Assembly (NCBI GenBank): GCA_019339365.1
Contig: CP079859.1
Location: 124,001-188,000, forward strand
Origin: Vibrio neptunius
GTDB taxonomy: Bacteria > Pseudomonadota > Gammaproteobacteria > Enterobacterales > Vibrionaceae
DNA: 64,000 nucleotides
Reading direction: 5' to 3'
Below, piece after piece: positions 18,258 through 30,559 of this stretch. A program made the translations under genes and the position numbers. Under the pieces are notes generated by a model. It did no database searches. It was not told where the DNA came from and saw only the letters and a list, made by a program, of their open reading frames with translations. Each line of letters starts with the position of its first letter. The stretch's first letter is position 1.

Positions 18258-21200
18258 TTATTCTTCTGAAGAAAAGCCTGCGTTTAGTAGCGCTGCAAGG
18301 TTGTCAGTCGCTTGTTCAGCGGAAGGACCTTCTTGCTCTTCTACACGCTTAGCTTGACGATCTTGGTGGTAAGCGAAACCTGTACCTGCTGGGATTAGAC
18401 GACCAACAATTACGTTTTCTTTCAGACCACGTAGCTCATCACGCTTACCAGAAACCGCAGCTTCTGTTAGTACGCGAGTTGTTTCCTGGAACGATGCCGC
18501 AGAGATGAACGATTCGGTCGCTAGAGATGCCTTAGTAATACCAAGTAGCTCACGCTCGAAACGAACTAGCTCTTTGCCTTCAGCTTCTAGCTGACGGTTA
18601 GCAATCTTAACGTTCGCGTATTCAACCTGCTCACCCACTAGGAACTCTGTAGAGTCACCAGCGTGTGTGATTGTACACTTACGTAGCATCTGACGAACGA
18701 TAGTTTCGATGTGCTTATCGTTAATCTTAACGCCTTGTAGACGGTATACTTCTTGAACTTCGTTCGCGATGTATTGAGTCACAGCGTGGATACCACGTAG
18801 ACGTAGAATGTCATGTGGAGACTCTGGACCATCTGCGATCACGTCACCACGTTCAACTTTCTCGCCTTCGAATACGTTAAGCTGACGATGCTTAGGAATC
18901 ATCTCTTCGTATGCGTCGCCGCCTTCACGAGTGATGACTAGACGACGCTTACCTTTCGTTTCTTTACCGAAGCTTACAGTACCTGTGTGCTCAGCAAGAA
19001 TCGCAGGCTCTTTCGGCTTACGAGCTTCGAATAGGTCAGCTACGCGTGGTAGACCACCGGTGATATCTTTGTTACCGCCAGATTTCTGAGGGATACGAGA
19101 TAGAGTATCACCCACGCCTACTTCAGCGCCATCTTCGATGTTTACAATCGCTTTACCAGGTAGGAAGTAGTGAGCTGGCATTTCAGTACCAGGGATCATT
19201 ACGTCGTTACCTGCCGCATCAACAAGTTTGATAGCTGGACGCATATCTTTACCTGCTGCTGGGCGAGCTGCTGCTTCAGTTACTTCGCTTGAAGATAGAC
19301 CTGTTAGATCATCTGTTTGACGAGAAACTGTCACGCCATCGATCATGTCCACAAACTGGATGCGACCTGCCACTTCAGTGATGATTGGCATAGTGTGCGC
19401 TTCCCAGTTCGCTACTGTTTCACCAGCTTCAACTGCGTCGTTGTCGCCTTTAGATAGTAGAGAACCGTAAGGTAGTTTGTGTTTCTCTTTAGTACGACCA
19501 AATTCGTCAATGATAGTCAGCTCTGAAGCACGAGAAGTGATGACAAGCTTCTTATCTTTGTTGATAACGAATTTAGCGTTGTGTAGCTTAACTGTACCAG
19601 TCGTCTTAGCTTGGATGCTGTTCTCTGCTGCTGCAGTAGATGCCGCACCACCGATGTGGAACGTACGCATCGTAAGCTGTGTACCCGGCTCACCGATAGA
19701 CTGAGCAGCGATAACGCCCACTGCTTCACCTTGGTTCACTAGGTGACCACGTGCTAGGTCACGACCGTAACACTGAGCACAACAACCGAAGTCTGCATCA
19801 CAGGTAACTACAGAGCGCACTTTCATGCGGTCAACTGAGTTCTCTTCCATGATCTGACACCACTTCTCATCAATTAGAGTGTTACGTGGGATCAGTACAT
19901 CTTCAGTACCTGGCTTCAGTACGTCTTCTGCAACTACACGACCAAGAGCCAGCTCAGAAAGTGCAACTTTAACGTCACCACCTTCGATGTGCGGCATCAT
20001 GTCAACACCTTCATGGGTGCCACAGTCATGCTCGTGTACAACAACGTCTTGAGCAACGTCTACTAGACGACGAGTTAGGTAACCCGAGTTCGCTGTTTTC
20101 AGTGCTGTATCCGCAAGACCCTTACGAGCACCGTGCGTTGAGATAAAGTACTGAAGTACGTTTAGACCTTCTTTAAAGTTCGCAGTGATCGGCGTTTCGA
20201 TGATTGAACCATCTGGACGGGCCATCAGACCACGCATACCTGCAAGCTGACGAATCTGAGCCGCAGAACCACGTGCGCCCGAGTCGGCCATCATGTAGAT
20301 GCTATTGAACGATTCTTGCTGCTCTTCTTCACCGTCGCGGTTAACAACAGCTTCAGAAGAGAGGTTTTCCATCATCAACTTCGCTACGCGATCGTTGGTC
20401 GATGCCCAAATATCGATCACTTTATTGTAGCGCTCGCCCGCTGTTACAAGACCAGATTGGTACTGTTCTTGGATTTCGCGAACTTCTGCTTCCGCTTCTT
20501 CGATCTCAGTGTACTTAGCTGCTGGAACAACCATGTCGTCGATACCAACAGATACACCAGAAAGTGCCGCGTAAGCGAAACCTGTGTACATGATTTGGTC
20601 AGCGAAGATGACAGTGTCTTTTAGACCTAGCTTACGGTAAGCCTCGTTAAGTAGGTGAGAGATTTGCTTCTTACCCAGCTTTTGGTTAACGATGCTGTAC
20701 GGAAGGCCATCAGGCACGATTTGCCATAGCATTGCACGACCGATAGTGGTATCAACCAGCTTAGTCTCAGTTGTGCTGTTGCCATCTTCGTCTTTTACAG
20801 TCTCAGTGATACGAACTTTAACGCGAGCATGCAGCTCTGCAGACTTAGTACGATATGCTTTCTCAGCTTCAGCTGGGCTAGCAAGGTACATACCTTCGCC
20901 TTTCACGTTGATCTTGTCACGAGTCATGTAGTAAAGACCCAATACAACGTCCTGAGAAGGTACGATGATCGGATCACCTGACGCTGGCGACAGAATGTTG
21001 TTTGTCGACATCATCAGAGTACGAGCTTCAAGCTGTGCTTCTAGAGTTAGAGGCACGTGAACCGCCATTTGGTCACCATCGAAGTCCGCGTTGTACGCCG
21101 CACACACTAGTGGGTGCAGCTGAATCGCTTTACCTTCGATTAGTACTGGTTCGAACGCCTGGATACCTAGACGGTGAAGTGTAGGTGCACGGTTCAATAG

Positions 21201-22463
21201 TACTGGGTGTTCGCGGATGACTTCGTCCAGGATATCCCAAACGATCGCTTCTTCGCGCTCTACCATCTTCTTAGCAGCTTTGATTGTCGTCGCAAGACCA
21301 CGAGTCTCTAGCTTGCTGTAGATGAATGGTTTGAATAGCTCAAGTGCCATCTTCTTAGGAAGACCACACTGGTGTAGACGAAGGTATGGACCTACTGTGA
21401 TTACAGAACGGCCAGAGTAGTCTACACGCTTACCTAGAAGGTTCTGACGGAAACGACCTTGTTTACCCTTGATCATATCAGCAAGAGATTTAAGAGGGCG
21501 CTTGTTCGAACCCGTGATCGCGCGACCGCGACGACCGTTATCTAGAAGTGCATCAACAGACTCTTGTAGCATACGCTTTTCGTTACGTACGATGATGTCC
21601 GGAGCAGCAAGCTCTAGTAGACGCTTCAAACGGTTGTTACGGTTGATTACACGGCGGTATAGGTCGTTCAGATCAGAAGTCGCGAAGCGACCGCCGTCTA
21701 GTGGAACTAGAGGACGTAGATCTGGCGGAAGTACCGGAAGCACAGTAAGGATCATCCACTCTGGGTTGTTACCAGATTGAACGAACGCTTCAACAAGCTT
21801 CAGACGCTTAGTGATCTTCTTACGCTTAGTCTCTGAGTTAGTAGACTGAAGCTCTTCACGCATTTCTTCGATTTCAGCAGGCAGATCCATAGACGCAAGT
21901 AGGTCTTTGATCGCTTCCGCACCCATCTTAGCCGTGAACTCATCACCCCATTCTTCTAGACGATCCAGATACTCTTCTTCAGTTAGCATCTGAGATTTTT
22001 CTAGGTCAGTCATACCCGGTTCAGTTACTACGTACATTTCGAAGTAAAGAACACGCTCGATATCACGTAGAGGGATATCCATGAGTAGACCGATACGAGA
22101 CGGCAATGATTTTAGGAACCAGATGTGAGCAACTGGTGAAGCAAGCTCGATGTGGCCCATGCGGTCACGACGAACTTTAGTTTGTGTAACTTCAACGCCA
22201 CACTTCTCACAGATAACACCACGGTGTTTCAGACGCTTATATTTACCACAAAGACATTCGTAGTCTTTTACTGGACCAAAAATACGCGCACAGAACAGAC
22301 CATCACGTTCAGGCTTGAACGTACGATAGTTGATCGTTTCAGGTTTTTTAACTTCACCGAAAGACCATGAACGGATCATGTCTGGTGAAGATAGACCGAT
22401 TTTGATTGCATCAAATTCTTCGGTCTTATGCTGCGCTTTTAGAAAGTTTAATAAGTCTTTCAC
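18258..22463 (-). CDS. rpoC: DNA-directed RNA polymerase beta' subunit
   Basis: The 1401-residue largest core subunit of RNA polymerase. The N-terminal zinc ribbon uses C70, C72, C85 and C88. The catalytic NADFDGDQM loop that holds the active-site Mg2+ is near residues 458-466. A second zinc cluster (CDADFGCC and CAQCYG) lies near 815-900, and the trigger-loop/bridge-helix region is intact. Length is within a few residues of the E. coli protein. The gene follows rpoB after 92 bp with a good AGGAGC ribosome-binding site and shares its transcript. Confidence 0.99.
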   Translation of the reverse strand: MKDLLNFLKAQHKTEEFDAIKIGLSSPDMIRSWSFGEVKKPETINYRTFKPERDGLFCARIFGPVKDYECLCGKYKRLKHRGVICEKCGVEVTQTKVRRDRMGHIELASPVAHIWFLKSLPSRIGLLMDIPLRDIERVLYFEMYVVTEPGMTDLEKSQMLTEEEYLDRLEEWGDEFTAKMGAEAIKDLLASMDLPAEIEEMREELQSTNSETKRKKITKRLKLVEAFVQSGNNPEWMILTVLPVLPPDLRPLVPLDGGRFATSDLNDLYRRVINRNNRLKRLLELAAPDIIVRNEKRMLQESVDALLDNGRRGRAITGSNKRPLKSLADMIKGKQGRFRQNLLGKRVDYSGRSVITVGPYLRLHQCGLPKKMALELFKPFIYSKLETRGLATTIKAAKKMVEREEAIVWDILDEVIREHPVLLNRAPTLHRLGIQAFEPVLIEGKAIQLHPLVCAAYNADFDGDQMAVHVPLTLEAQLEARTLMMSTNNILSPASGDPIIVPSQDVVLGLYYMTRDKINVKGEGMYLASPAEAEKAYRTKSAELHARVKVRITETVKDEDGNSTTETKLVDTTIGRAMLWQIVPDGLPYSIVNQKLGKKQISHLLNEAYRKLGLKDTVIFADQIMYTGFAYAALSGVSVGIDDMVVPAAKYTEIEEAEAEVREIQEQYQSGLVTAGERYNKVIDIWASTNDRVAKLMMENLSSEAVVNRDGEEEQQESFNSIYMMADSGARGSAAQIRQLAGMRGLMARPDGSIIETPITANFKEGLNVLQYFISTHGARKGLADTALKTANSGYLTRRLVDVAQDVVVHEHDCGTHEGVDMMPHIEGGDVKVALSELALGRVVAEDVLKPGTEDVLIPRNTLIDEKWCQIMEENSVDRMKVRSVVTCDADFGCCAQCYGRDLARGHLVNQGEAVGVIAAQSIGEPGTQLTMRTFHIGGAASTAAAENSIQAKTTGTVKLHNAKFVINKDKKLVITSRASELTIIDEFGRTKEKHKLPYGSLLSKGDNDAVEAGETVANWEAHTMPIITEVAGRIQFVDMIDGVTVSRQTDDLTGLSSSEVTEAAARPAAGKDMRPAIKLVDAAGNDVMIPGTEMPAHYFLPGKAIVNIEDGAEVGVGDTLSRIPQKSGGNKDITGGLPRVADLFEARKPKEPAILAEHTGTVSFGKETKGKRRLVITREGGDAYEEMIPKHRQLNVFEGEKVERGDVIADGPESPHDILRLRGIHAVTQYIANEVQEVYRLQGVKINDKHIETIVRQMLRKCTITHAGDSTEFLVGEQVEYANVKIANRQLEAEGKELVRFERELLGITKASLATESFISAASFQETTRVLTEAAVSGKRDELRGLKENVIVGRLIPAGTGFAYHQDRQAKRVEEQEGPSAEQATDNLAALLNAGFSSEE

Positions 22464-22555
22464 AATCAGCTCCTGTAAGGAGTTAAAAGGAGCTCACCCG
22501 CAAAAGTGAGCACCTTCTACCAAATAATCGCTTTTCTCAATTAAGAAAGAAGGGA

Positions 22556-25500
22556 TTACTCTTCGTCTTCTAGCTCGATGTTGATACCTAGCGAGCGAAT
22601 CTCTTTCAACAGTACGTTGAACGATTCTGGCATGCCAGGTTCCATGCTGTGGTTGCCATCTACGATGTTCTTGTACATCTTAGTACGGCCGTTAACGTCA
22701 TCCGACTTAACGGTTAGCATTTCTTGAAGCGTGTAAGCAGCACCGTATGCTTCCAGTGCCCATACTTCCATCTCACCGAAACGCTGACCACCGAACTGAG
22801 CTTTACCACCAAGTGGTTGCTGAGTTACTAGGCTGTACGAACCAGTTGAACGAGCGTGCATCTTGTCATCAACAAGGTGGTTCAGTTTCAGCATGTACAT
22901 GTAACCAACCGTTACAGGACGCTCAAACGCATCACCTGTGCGACCATCAAACAGCGTTAGCTGACCAGATTCTGGTAGGTCACCTAGTTTCAATAGCTCT
23001 TTGATTGATTGCTCAGAAGCACCGTCAAATACTGGAGTCGCGATCGGTAGACCACCACGTAGGTTCTTGATCAGAGTACGAACTTCGTCATCAGATAGAG
23101 ACGCAACGTCTACTTTCTGACGAGTATCACCAAGGTCGTAAACTTTCTGTAGGAAGTCACGGAACTTAGCGAGCTCTTGCTGCTCTTTCACCATCTGGTT
23201 GATCTTGTCACCGATACCTTTCGCTGCCAGACCTAAGTGTACTTCTAGGATCTGACCGATGTTCATACGCGAAGGTACACCCAGTGGGTTAAGTACGATG
23301 TCAACCGGCTGACCTTTCTCATCGTAAGGCATGTCTTCAACAGGGTTGATCTTAGAGATTACACCCTTGTTACCGTGACGACCCGCCATCTTATCACCAG
23401 GCTGGATACGACGTTTAACCGCTAGGTAAACCTTAACGATTTTAAGTACGCCAGGTGCTAGATCATCACCTTGTGTGATCTTACGACGCTTAGTTTCAAA
23501 CTTCTTATCGAAGTCAGCTCGTAGCTCGTCGTACTGCTCTGCTAGCTGTTCAAGCTGAGTCTGTTGAGCATCATCTTCAAGCGTTAGCTCTAGCCACTTC
23601 TTACGATCGATAGCGTCTAGTTTCGCTTCAGTGTAACCACCGTCAAGAAGTACAGCTTTAACACGGTTCAGAAGGCCACCCTCAAGAATCTGGAATTCTT
23701 CAGTAAGGTCTTTCTTCGCTTCTTTAAGCTGCATCTGTTCAATTTCAAGTGCACGTTTGTCTTTTTCAACACCGTCACGAGTAAATACTTGAACGTCGAT
23801 GATTGTACCTGAAACAGAGTTTGGTACGCGTAGAGACGTGTCTTTAACGTCTGACGCTTTCTCACCGAAGATAGCACGTAGTAGCTTCTCTTCAGGAGTT
23901 AGCTGAGTTTCACCTTTAGGCGTTACTTTACCTACAAGGATGTCACCGCCTTTCACTTCCGCACCGATGTAAACGATACCTGACTCGTCTAGTTTAGACA
24001 GAGCAGACTCACCTACGTTTGGAATATCAGCTGTAATTTCTTCAGCACCAAGCTTAGTATCACGCGCCACACAAGATAGCTCTTGAATGTGGATCGTAGT
24101 GAAACGGTCTTCTTGAACTACGCGCTCAGATACTAAGATCGAGTCTTCGAAGTTGTAGCCATTCCAAGGCATGAATGCGATACGCATGTTCTGACCAAGT
24201 GCTAGCTCACCAAGGTCTGTTGAAGGACCATCAGCAAGAACGTCACCACGTGCAACTGGTTCACCCGGCATCACACATGGACGCTGGTTGATACACGTAT
24301 TTTGGTTAGAACGAGTGTATTTAGTTAGGTTGTAGATATCGATACCTGCTTCACCAGGGATCAGCTCGTCTTCGTTTACTTTAACAACGATACGAGAAGC
24401 ATCTACAGACTGGATTACACCACCACGTTTCGCTACCGCTGTAACACCAGAGTCAACGGCGATGTTACGCTCGATACCAGTACCAACTAGAGGCTTGTCA
24501 GCTTTAAGTGTTGGAACGGCCTGACGTTGCATGTTCGCACCCATCAATGCACGGTTCGCATCATCGTGTTCTAGGAACGGGATAAGCGATGCAGCGATAG
24601 ATACAACCTGGTTAGTTGCAACGTCCATGTAGTCAACATGTTCGCGTGGGTGTAGGCCAGATTCACCTTTCTGACGAGCTGTGATTAGCTCTTCAGAGAA
24701 TGTGCCTTGTTCAGAAAGTACCGTGTTCGCCTGAGCGATAACGTACTGACCTTCCTGAATAGCAGATAGGTAATCGACTTCGTCTGTTACTACGCCATCG
24801 ACTACGCGACGGTATGGAGTCTCTAGGAAACCGTACTCGTTACAACGCGCAAACGCAGATAGAGAGTTGATCAGACCGATGTTTGGACCTTCAGGGGTTT
24901 CGATAGGACATAGACGACCGTAGTGAGTTACGTGTACGTCACGTACTTCGAAGCCAGCACGTTCACGAGTTAGACCACCAGGACCCAATGCAGAGATACG
25001 ACGCTTGTGCGTTACTTCTGATAGTGGGTTGTTTTGGTCCATAAACTGTGAAAGCTGTGAAGAGCCAAAGAATTCCTTAACCGCAGCAGAGATAGGCTTA
25101 GCATTGATTAGATCTTGAGGCATGATTGCATCAAGGTCACCAAGGCTTAGACGCTCTTTAACAGCACGTTCAACACGTACTAGACCAACGCGGAATTGGT
25201 TTTCTGCCATTTCACCAACTGAACGGATACGACGGTTACCTAGGTGGTCGATATCGTCCACTTCACCGATGCCGTTACGGATAGCGATAAGCTTCTTCAT
25301 CACTTCAACGATATCAGTTTCGTCAAGTGTGCCTTGCTCTTGAGCATCTTCACGTTCGATAGAGCTGTTGAACTTCATACGACCAACAGTCGATAGATCG
25401 TAACGCTCTTCTGAGAAGAATAGGCTTTCGAATAGTGCTTCAGCAGCTTCTTTCGTTGGTGGCTCACCAGGGCGCATCATGCGGTAGATTTCTACCAATG

Positions 25501-26584
25501 CAGAAATACGATCAACAGTGCTGTCGATGCGTAGTGTGTCTGACATGAATGGACCGTGATCTAGGTCGTTCGTAAATAGAACTTCTAGAGCTTTATGGCC
25601 TGCCTGAGATAGGTTCGCTAGTGCTTCAAGACTGATTTCTTGGTTAGCCGCAACGATGATCTCACCAGTCGCTTCGTTGATGTAGTCTTTCGAAGACACT
25701 TTGCCTACGATGTACTCTACTGGTACTTCGATATGCTCAACGCCATCTTTTTCAAGCTGACGGATGTGGCGTGCCGTTACACGACGACCTGTTTCAACGT
25801 AAGTCTTGCCGTTTGCTTCGATATCGAATGACGCAGTTTCACCACGTAGACGATCAGGAACCAACTCCATAAGTAGAGTTTGATCTTTAACCTCGAAGTT
25901 CACCTTCTCAAAGAAGATGTCCAGGATCTCTTCTGTCGTCTTACCTAGTGCGCGAAGAATGATAGATGCTGGTAGCTTACGACGGCGGTCGATACGAACG
26001 TATAGGTTGTCCTTAGGATCAAACTCGAAATCAAGCCATGAACCACGGTAAGGAATGATACGTGCGTTATATAGAACTTTACCTGAAGAGTGGGTCTTAC
26101 CTTTATCGCTGTCGAAGAATACACCTGGGCTTCTGTGCAGCTGGGATACGATAACCCTCTCGGTACCATTGATAACGAAGGTACCATTGTCTGTCATAAG
26201 CGGAATTTCGCCCATGTAGACTTCTTGTTCTTTAATGTCTTTTACAGTACCTGCTGGCGCGTCTTTATCAAAGATAACTAGGCGTAATTTTACGCGAAGT
26301 GGTTTTGAGTAAGTTACGCCGCGAATTTGACATTCTTTAACGTCAAAAACTGGCTCACCAAGACGGTAGCTAACGTATTGCAGCTCGGAATTGCCGTTGT
26401 AGCTCTGAATTGGAAATACAGAACGGAAAGCAGCTTCAAGACCGTATTGACCTTCAGGATCCTGTTCGATGAATTTTTCGAACGAATCGAGCTGGATCGA
26501 TAGCAGGTATGGAATGTCCAACACTTGTGGACGAGTACCAAAGTCCTTACGGATGCGCTTTTTCTCGGTATAAGAGTAAACCAT
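22556..26584 (-). CDS. rpoB: DNA-directed RNA polymerase beta subunit
   Basis: 1342 residues, the same length as in E. coli. The rifampicin-pocket region is intact and wild-type-like ([23 protein letters not shown] broken over about 505-530). The conserved C-terminal region that contacts beta' ([20 protein letters not shown]) is near 1260-1280. ATG 26584 gives the conserved [16 protein letters not shown] start. It is preceded by the rplL-rpoB attenuator. Confidence 0.99.
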   Translation of the reverse strand: MVYSYTEKKRIRKDFGTRPQVLDIPYLLSIQLDSFEKFIEQDPEGQYGLEAAFRSVFPIQSYNGNSELQYVSYRLGEPVFDVKECQIRGVTYSKPLRVKLRLVIFDKDAPAGTVKDIKEQEVYMGEIPLMTDNGTFVINGTERVIVSQLHRSPGVFFDSDKGKTHSSGKVLYNARIIPYRGSWLDFEFDPKDNLYVRIDRRRKLPASIILRALGKTTEEILDIFFEKVNFEVKDQTLLMELVPDRLRGETASFDIEANGKTYVETGRRVTARHIRQLEKDGVEHIEVPVEYIVGKVSSKDYINEATGEIIVAANQEISLEALANLSQAGHKALEVLFTNDLDHGPFMSDTLRIDSTVDRISALVEIYRMMRPGEPPTKEAAEALFESLFFSEERYDLSTVGRMKFNSSIEREDAQEQGTLDETDIVEVMKKLIAIRNGIGEVDDIDHLGNRRIRSVGEMAENQFRVGLVRVERAVKERLSLGDLDAIMPQDLINAKPISAAVKEFFGSSQLSQFMDQNNPLSEVTHKRRISALGPGGLTRERAGFEVRDVHVTHYGRLCPIETPEGPNIGLINSLSAFARCNEYGFLETPYRRVVDGVVTDEVDYLSAIQEGQYVIAQANTVLSEQGTFSEELITARQKGESGLHPREHVDYMDVATNQVVSIAASLIPFLEHDDANRALMGANMQRQAVPTLKADKPLVGTGIERNIAVDSGVTAVAKRGGVIQSVDASRIVVKVNEDELIPGEAGIDIYNLTKYTRSNQNTCINQRPCVMPGEPVARGDVLADGPSTDLGELALGQNMRIAFMPWNGYNFEDSILVSERVVQEDRFTTIHIQELSCVARDTKLGAEEITADIPNVGESALSKLDESGIVYIGAEVKGGDILVGKVTPKGETQLTPEEKLLRAIFGEKASDVKDTSLRVPNSVSGTIIDVQVFTRDGVEKDKRALEIEQMQLKEAKKDLTEEFQILEGGLLNRVKAVLLDGGYTEAKLDAIDRKKWLELTLEDDAQQTQLEQLAEQYDELRADFDKKFETKRRKITQGDDLAPGVLKIVKVYLAVKRRIQPGDKMAGRHGNKGVISKINPVEDMPYDEKGQPVDIVLNPLGVPSRMNIGQILEVHLGLAAKGIGDKINQMVKEQQELAKFRDFLQKVYDLGDTRQKVDVASLSDDEVRTLIKNLRGGLPIATPVFDGASEQSIKELLKLGDLPESGQLTLFDGRTGDAFERPVTVGYMYMLKLNHLVDDKMHARSTGSYSLVTQQPLGGKAQFGGQRFGEMEVWALEAYGAAYTLQEMLTVKSDDVNGRTKMYKNIVDGNHSMEPGMPESFNVLLKEIRSLGINIELEDEE

Positions 26585-26752
26585 GGGGTTCCTCAGCTCG
26601 CTGATAAGTGACCCAAACTGTCTCCAATCGTTATGAGACAGTGACTAACACCTGTTTGATTGTAGTGACATTTCATTAAGAACTAATGAAATGTTTTTTG
26701 CTAGGAACTTGGGTGCTCAAACAGCGGAAAAATCACCCAACCCCTACAGCGC

Positions 26753-26783
26753 AAAAAGGCCGGTGGTTATAAAACCACCAGCC
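26753..26783 (-). terminator. rplL-rpoB attenuator hairpin
   Basis: On the minus strand GGCTGGTGG and CCACCGGCC pair around TTTTATAA and are followed by TTTTT. It lies about 30 bases after the rplL stop, like the partial terminator in E. coli that lowers rpoBC transcription relative to the ribosomal genes. How much read-through it allows is not visible. Confidence 0.8.
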
Positions 26784-26815
26784 ATTAGCCGTTAGGCTAA
26801 GAAACTATGCAATAA

Positions 26816-27184
26816 TTACTTAACAGTAACACTTGCACCAGCTTCTTCTAGCTGAGCTTTAAGAGCTTCAGCTTCATCTTTCTCGATGCCTTCTTTTAGA
26901 GGTGCAGGTGCGCCGTCTACTAGAGCTTTAGCTTCTTTAAGACCTAGGCCAGTTGCGCCACGTACTGCTTTGATTACAGCAACTTTGTTACCGCCAGCAG
27001 ATTCTAGGATTACGTCGAATTCAGTTTGCTCAGCAGCAGCTTCGCCACCAGCAGCGCCGCCAGCTACAACAGCAGCAGCAGCAGAAACACCGAATTTCTC
27101 TTCCATTGCTTCGATTAGTTCAACAACTTGCATTACAGACATTTCTGCAACTGCGTCTAGGATTTGCTCGTTAGTAATAGACAT
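26816..27184 (-). CDS. rplL: Ribosomal protein bL12 (L7/L12)
   Basis: The 122-residue acidic stalk protein, two dimers per L10, which recruits and activates translational GTPases. N-terminal dimerisation helices (about 1-35), an Ala/Gly-rich hinge (about 36-52), then the C-terminal factor-binding domain ([21 protein letters not shown]). Codon use is that of very highly expressed genes. Confidence 0.98.
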   Translation of the reverse strand: MSITNEQILDAVAEMSVMQVVELIEAMEEKFGVSAAAAVVAGGAAGGEAAAEQTEFDVILESAGGNKVAVIKAVRGATGLGLKEAKALVDGAPAPLKEGIEKDEAEALKAQLEEAGASVTVK

Positions 27185-27242
27185 AACAATTCTCTTTTAA
27201 AATCAACAATAAGTTTAATTAGCAACCAGTAAAAAGCAAGGC

Positions 27243-27737
27243 TTACGCCGCAGCTTCTTCTTTTTGATCGCGTAGTGCAGCGATAGTGCGAACCAGCTTG
27301 CCAGCAGAAGCTTCTTTCATGCACATCATTAGGCGTGCAATAGCTTCGTCGTAAGTTGGTAGTGTCGCTAGTACTTCAGCGTCAGTTAGCGCGCCTTCAA
27401 ATGCAGCAGCTTTGATCTCGAAGTCAGTGTTCTCTTTAGCGAAGTCTTTGAAAAGACGCGCTGCAGCACCTGGGTGCTCGTTAGAGAATGCGATTAGAGT
27501 AGGACCAGTGAAAGTGTCTGTTAGACACTCGTAGTCAGTACCTTCAACCGCACGACGCATAAGTGTGTTACGAACAACTCGTACATAAACACCCGCTTCA
27601 CGAGCTTGTTTACGTAGAGAAGTCATCGCGCCCACTTCAACGCCACGAGAGTCAGCTACAACTGCAGAAAGTGCACCACTGGCAGCTTCGTTGACTTCAG
27701 CAACAATTGCTTTTTTGTCTTGAAGGTTTAAAGCCAT
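27243..27737 (-). CDS. rplJ: Ribosomal protein uL10
   Basis: 164 residues, base of the L7/L12 stalk, binding 23S rRNA with its N-terminal domain and L12 dimers with its C-terminal helix. The start is ATG 27737 ([12 protein letters not shown]); an in-frame ATG 15 codons upstream lies within the leader and is not used in the family. With L12 it represses its own translation by binding the leader. Confidence 0.97.
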   Translation of the reverse strand: MALNLQDKKAIVAEVNEAASGALSAVVADSRGVEVGAMTSLRKQAREAGVYVRVVRNTLMRRAVEGTDYECLTDTFTGPTLIAFSNEHPGAAARLFKDFAKENTDFEIKAAAFEGALTDAEVLATLPTYDEAIARLMMCMKEASAGKLVRTIAALRDQKEEAAA

Positions 27738-27978
27738 CTTGGATTTACTCCTGGTTGTCGTTACACCACTCACTATCATCACGACAGTGAGAGTTATTGA
27801 GGTGCTTCCCAGAAGAAAGGTAACTATTTACATAGAGCTTTCTGTCAGTTCGGGCACCATCTACGTAGGATAATTAAGTCATCATTTGTTAAACAAACTC
27901 AGACACCTACGGTCTTGGACGGAGACTGGGTATTAATTCTTACAGAACCAAAGTTCAGCCCCAACCACAAATATTAGG
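27738..27978 (-). promoter_or_regulatory. rplJ leader (L10 autoregulatory region)
   Basis: About 240 bases of untranslated leader lie between the rplJ promoter and the ATG. In this position gammaproteobacteria carry the L10-leader RNA, which binds the L10-L12 complex and hides the rplJ start. I infer it from position and length; I did not fold the full structure. Confidence 0.6.
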
Positions 27979-27984
27979 CGCGAA

Positions 27985-28012
27985 ATTATACACAAATTTC
28001 ACGCCTAAGCAA
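27985..28012 (-). promoter_or_regulatory. rplJ promoter
   Basis: Minus strand: -35 TTGCTT (28007-28012), 16-bp spacer, -10 TATAAT (27985-27990), then TTCGCGCC. It overlaps the space just after the rplA stop, at the place of the E. coli L10 promoter. The -10 lies inside a dyad (arms 27975-27984 and 27998-28007) that closely matches that of the rplK promoter. Confidence 0.7.
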
Positions 28013-28017
28013 ATATA

Positions 28018-28722
28018 TTAGCTTGCTAGAGTGTTCAGGCTAGTCTGATCAACAGCAACACCAGCACCCATAGTAGTAGAGATGCTTACTTTCTGCAGGA
28101 ATGTACCCTTAGCAGAAGACGGCTTAGCTTTCTTCAGAGCCACTAGAAGTGCTTCTAGGTTCTCTTTGATCTGCTCAGCAGAGAAGTTTGCTTTACCGAT
28201 AGTAGTGTGGATGATGCCGTTTTTGTCGTTACGGTAACGAACCTGACCAGCTTTAGCGTTCTTAACCGCTTCAGCAACGTTAGGAGTTACAGTACCAACT
28301 TTAGGGTTTGGCATAAGACCGCGAGGACCTAGGATAGTACCTAGTTGACCTACAACGCGCATTGCATCTGGAGAAGCAACAACTACGTCGAAGTTCATTT
28401 CGCCTTTCTTAACTTGCTCAGCAAGATCTTCCATGCCAACGATGTCTGCGCCAGCTTCTTTAGCTGCTTCAGCGTTTGCACCTTGAGTGAACACTGCAAC
28501 GCGGATTTCGCGGCCAGTACCGTGAGGTAGTACAGTTGCACCACGTACGTTCTGGTCAGATTTACGAGCATCGATGCCTAGGTTAACAGCAACGTCTACA
28601 GACTCAACGAATTTAGCAGTCGCTAGTTCTTGAAGAAGAGCGACAGCTTCGTTGATTTCGTATTCTTTAGTTACGTCAACTTTTTCGCGGATAACGCGCA
28701 TGCGCTTAGTTAGTTTAGCCAT
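28018..28722 (-). CDS. rplA: Ribosomal protein uL1
   Basis: The 234-residue 50S protein that forms the mobile L1 stalk at the E site. Segments such as [15 protein letters not shown] and [14 protein letters not shown] (near 130-145) are diagnostic. It overlaps the operon logic of E. coli: rplK and rplA are only four bases apart, and L1 represses translation of both by binding near the rplK start. Confidence 0.98.
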   Translation of the reverse strand: MAKLTKRMRVIREKVDVTKEYEINEAVALLQELATAKFVESVDVAVNLGIDARKSDQNVRGATVLPHGTGREIRVAVFTQGANAEAAKEAGADIVGMEDLAEQVKKGEMNFDVVVASPDAMRVVGQLGTILGPRGLMPNPKVGTVTPNVAEAVKNAKAGQVRYRNDKNGIIHTTIGKANFSAEQIKENLEALLVALKKAKPSSAKGTFLQKVSISTTMGAGVAVDQTSLNTLAS

Positions 28723-28726
28723 CTTA

Positions 28727-29155
28727 TTAACCCTCTACCACTAGGCCCATTGAACGAGCAGTACCAGCGATTGAACGCTTCATTGCTTCGATGTCAGCAC
28801 CAGTCATATCAGCAGCTTTAGTTTCTGCGATTTCTTGGATTTGAGCGTCAGTTACTGTACCCACTTTTTCAGTGTTTGGACGACCTGAACCAGACTTAAC
28901 GCCAGCCGCTTTCTTAAGAAGAACTGCAGCAGGTGGAGTCTTAGTGATGAACGTGAAAGAACGGTCGTTGTATACAGTGATAACAACAGGAGTCGGTAGA
29001 CCTTTCTCGATAGATTCTGTTTTCGCGTTAAACGCTTTACAGAATTCCATGATGTTTACACCGTGTTGACCTAGAGCAGGACCAACTGGTGGACTTGGGT
29101 TTGCCATACCAGCAGCAACTTGCAGCTTGATGTAAGCTTCAACTTTCTTAGCCAT
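28727..29155 (-). CDS. rplK: Ribosomal protein uL11
   Basis: 142 residues. Binds the GTPase-associated centre of 23S rRNA and is needed for RelA activation. The N-terminal PxxPxGPALG segment ([16 protein letters not shown], about 20-36) and the C-terminal RNA-binding domain ([13 protein letters not shown]) are intact. Confidence 0.98.
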   Translation of the reverse strand: MAKKVEAYIKLQVAAGMANPSPPVGPALGQHGVNIMEFCKAFNAKTESIEKGLPTPVVITVYNDRSFTFITKTPPAAVLLKKAAGVKSGSGRPNTEKVGTVTDAQIQEIAETKAADMTGADIEAMKRSIAGTARSMGLVVEG

Positions 29156-29269
29156 GATTATTCCTAATTTTGGGTACTAACGCTAACCAACTGATCAGCT
29201 CCCCGTTGATATAAATTCTTTTCATTCTGGATTAAAACTTACGTTTCATCCAAAATAATAAGGCGCGAA

Positions 29270-29298
29270 ATTATAGTCATAATTCGCGCCTTGCACAA
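29270..29298 (-). promoter_or_regulatory. rplK promoter
   Basis: Minus strand: -35 TTGTGC (29293-29298), 17-bp spacer, -10 TATAAT (29270-29275), then a GC-rich TTCGCGCC discriminator. The -10 is in the 13-base centre of a perfect 10-bp inverted repeat (AAGGCGCGAA 29260-29269 / TTCGCGCCTT 29283-29292). Confidence 0.7.
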
Positions 29299-29338
29299 CC
29301 CTTAAAAGGTGATTTTTTATACTCTTTAAATCAGAGTA

Positions 29339-29887
29339 TTAGTCCAGTTTTTCAACCTGACCAAATTCAAGCTCAACTGGTGTTGCTCGACCAAAGATCG
29401 ATACAGACACTTTCATGCGGCTCTTCTCATAATCCACTTCTTCAACTGTACCGTTGAAGTCAGCAAATGGACCGTCAGTAACACGCACTACTTCGCCCGC
29501 TTCGTACATAGTACGTGGACGAGGAGACTCACTCGCTTTCTCAAGACGGTTGAGGATAGCATCAGCTTCTTTATCAGTGATAGGAGCTGGACGGTCAGAG
29601 GTACCACCAATGAAGCCCATGACACGCGGCACACTACGTACTAAGTGCCATGATTCATCGTTCATAATCATTTGAACGAGGACGTAACCTGGGAAGAACT
29701 TACGCTCAGACTTTCGACGTTGGCCTGCACGCATTTCCACTACTTCTTCAGTAGGGACGAGAACTTCACCAAATAGCTCTTCCATGCCATGCATTTTGAT
29801 ATGCTCACGAAGAGACTGCGCTACACGGCCTTCAAATCCAGAGAAGGCTTGCACTACATACCAACGTTTTTTAGGAGCTTCACTCAT
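29339..29887 (-). CDS. nusG: Transcription termination/antitermination protein NusG
   Basis: 182 residues. The N-terminal NGN domain binds RNA polymerase ([18 protein letters not shown] start), and a C-terminal KOW domain (about 128-182, [20 protein letters not shown]) contacts Rho or ribosomal protein S10. It follows secE with 13 bases between, as a secE-nusG operon. Confidence 0.98.
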   Translation of the reverse strand: MSEAPKKRWYVVQAFSGFEGRVAQSLREHIKMHGMEELFGEVLVPTEEVVEMRAGQRRKSERKFFPGYVLVQMIMNDESWHLVRSVPRVMGFIGGTSDRPAPITDKEADAILNRLEKASESPRPRTMYEAGEVVRVTDGPFADFNGTVEEVDYEKSRMKVSVSIFGRATPVELEFGQVEKLD

Positions 29888-29900
29888 GAATTAAAACCCT

Positions 29901-30281
29901 CTATACCCCAGTCACAAAGTTGACAAGACGAACCATAATGCCGTCGATGCCCCAAAGTGCTAGAGCCATTACTATACTTACAGCTAAAACGATCAAAGTA
30001 GTTTGCATAGTTTCTTGGCGTGTTGGCCAAACCACTTTGCGAACTTCCATACGAGATTCTTTAGCGAACTCAATCGCAGCTTTACCTTTTGTTGTTGTAG
30101 CAGCAGCACCAAGTGCCGCAGCAATCAGTACAACAACACCTGCAGCGCGAATCACTACAGACATTTCACCATACAGGTAATTACCCACAACAGCGGCAAC
30201 TAGCAGAACAAAAGTGACAATCCACTTGAAGAAATCTGCGCCATTTGAGCTTTCAGGAGTTTCAGCATTATTTGCTTTCAT
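29901..30281 (-). CDS. secE: Preprotein translocase subunit SecE
   Basis: 126 residues of the SecYEG channel. Two N-terminal hydrophobic segments (about 18-35 and 40-60), a conserved amphipathic segment with ESRMEVRKVVWPTRQE (about 75-90), and a C-terminal membrane helix. Like E. coli SecE it has three membrane segments. The start is ATG 30281 (MKANNAETPE); an ATG 13 codons upstream is in frame but gives no conserved sequence. Confidence 0.95.
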   Translation of the reverse strand: MKANNAETPESSNGADFFKWIVTFVLLVAAVVGNYLYGEMSVVIRAAGVVVLIAAALGAAATTTKGKAAIEFAKESRMEVRKVVWPTRQETMQTTLIVLAVSIVMALALWGIDGIMVRLVNFVTGV

Positions 30282-30468
30282 AAAACCAAACCTGTCACAA
30301 GTCTTACATACAGACAACAACCCCGCTGTTGCAGGGCAAATCCATGAAACGACAACCTTAACTCGATTGACGTACTCTTTCTAAATGACCAAGAAGTAAC
30401 CTCTCGGACAAAGAATTCTGCTTACTATTTGTTTGGACGATAAAATGAACAAACATTAAATTTAGTGC

Positions 30469-30500
30469 AGAAAAAGGGCATCAAATGATGCCCTTTTTGC
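30469..30500 (-). terminator. Terminator after tuf
   Basis: AAAAAGGGCATCA and TGATGCCCTTTTT are perfect inverted repeats around AA, with T-runs on both strands. It separates the tRNA-tuf unit from secE-nusG. Confidence 0.93.
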
Positions 30501-30559
30501 TACTGGTTCGTCAAATCTTATTCAAAGATTTTTCAGAAGTCTTCAGCAATTCCTAAGAA

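Noticed and set aside
18258..26584. Many plus-strand frames of 60-100 codons opposite rpoC and rpoB
   Set aside because: They are shadows of highly biased codon use in the real genes, without ribosome-binding sites or recognisable products.
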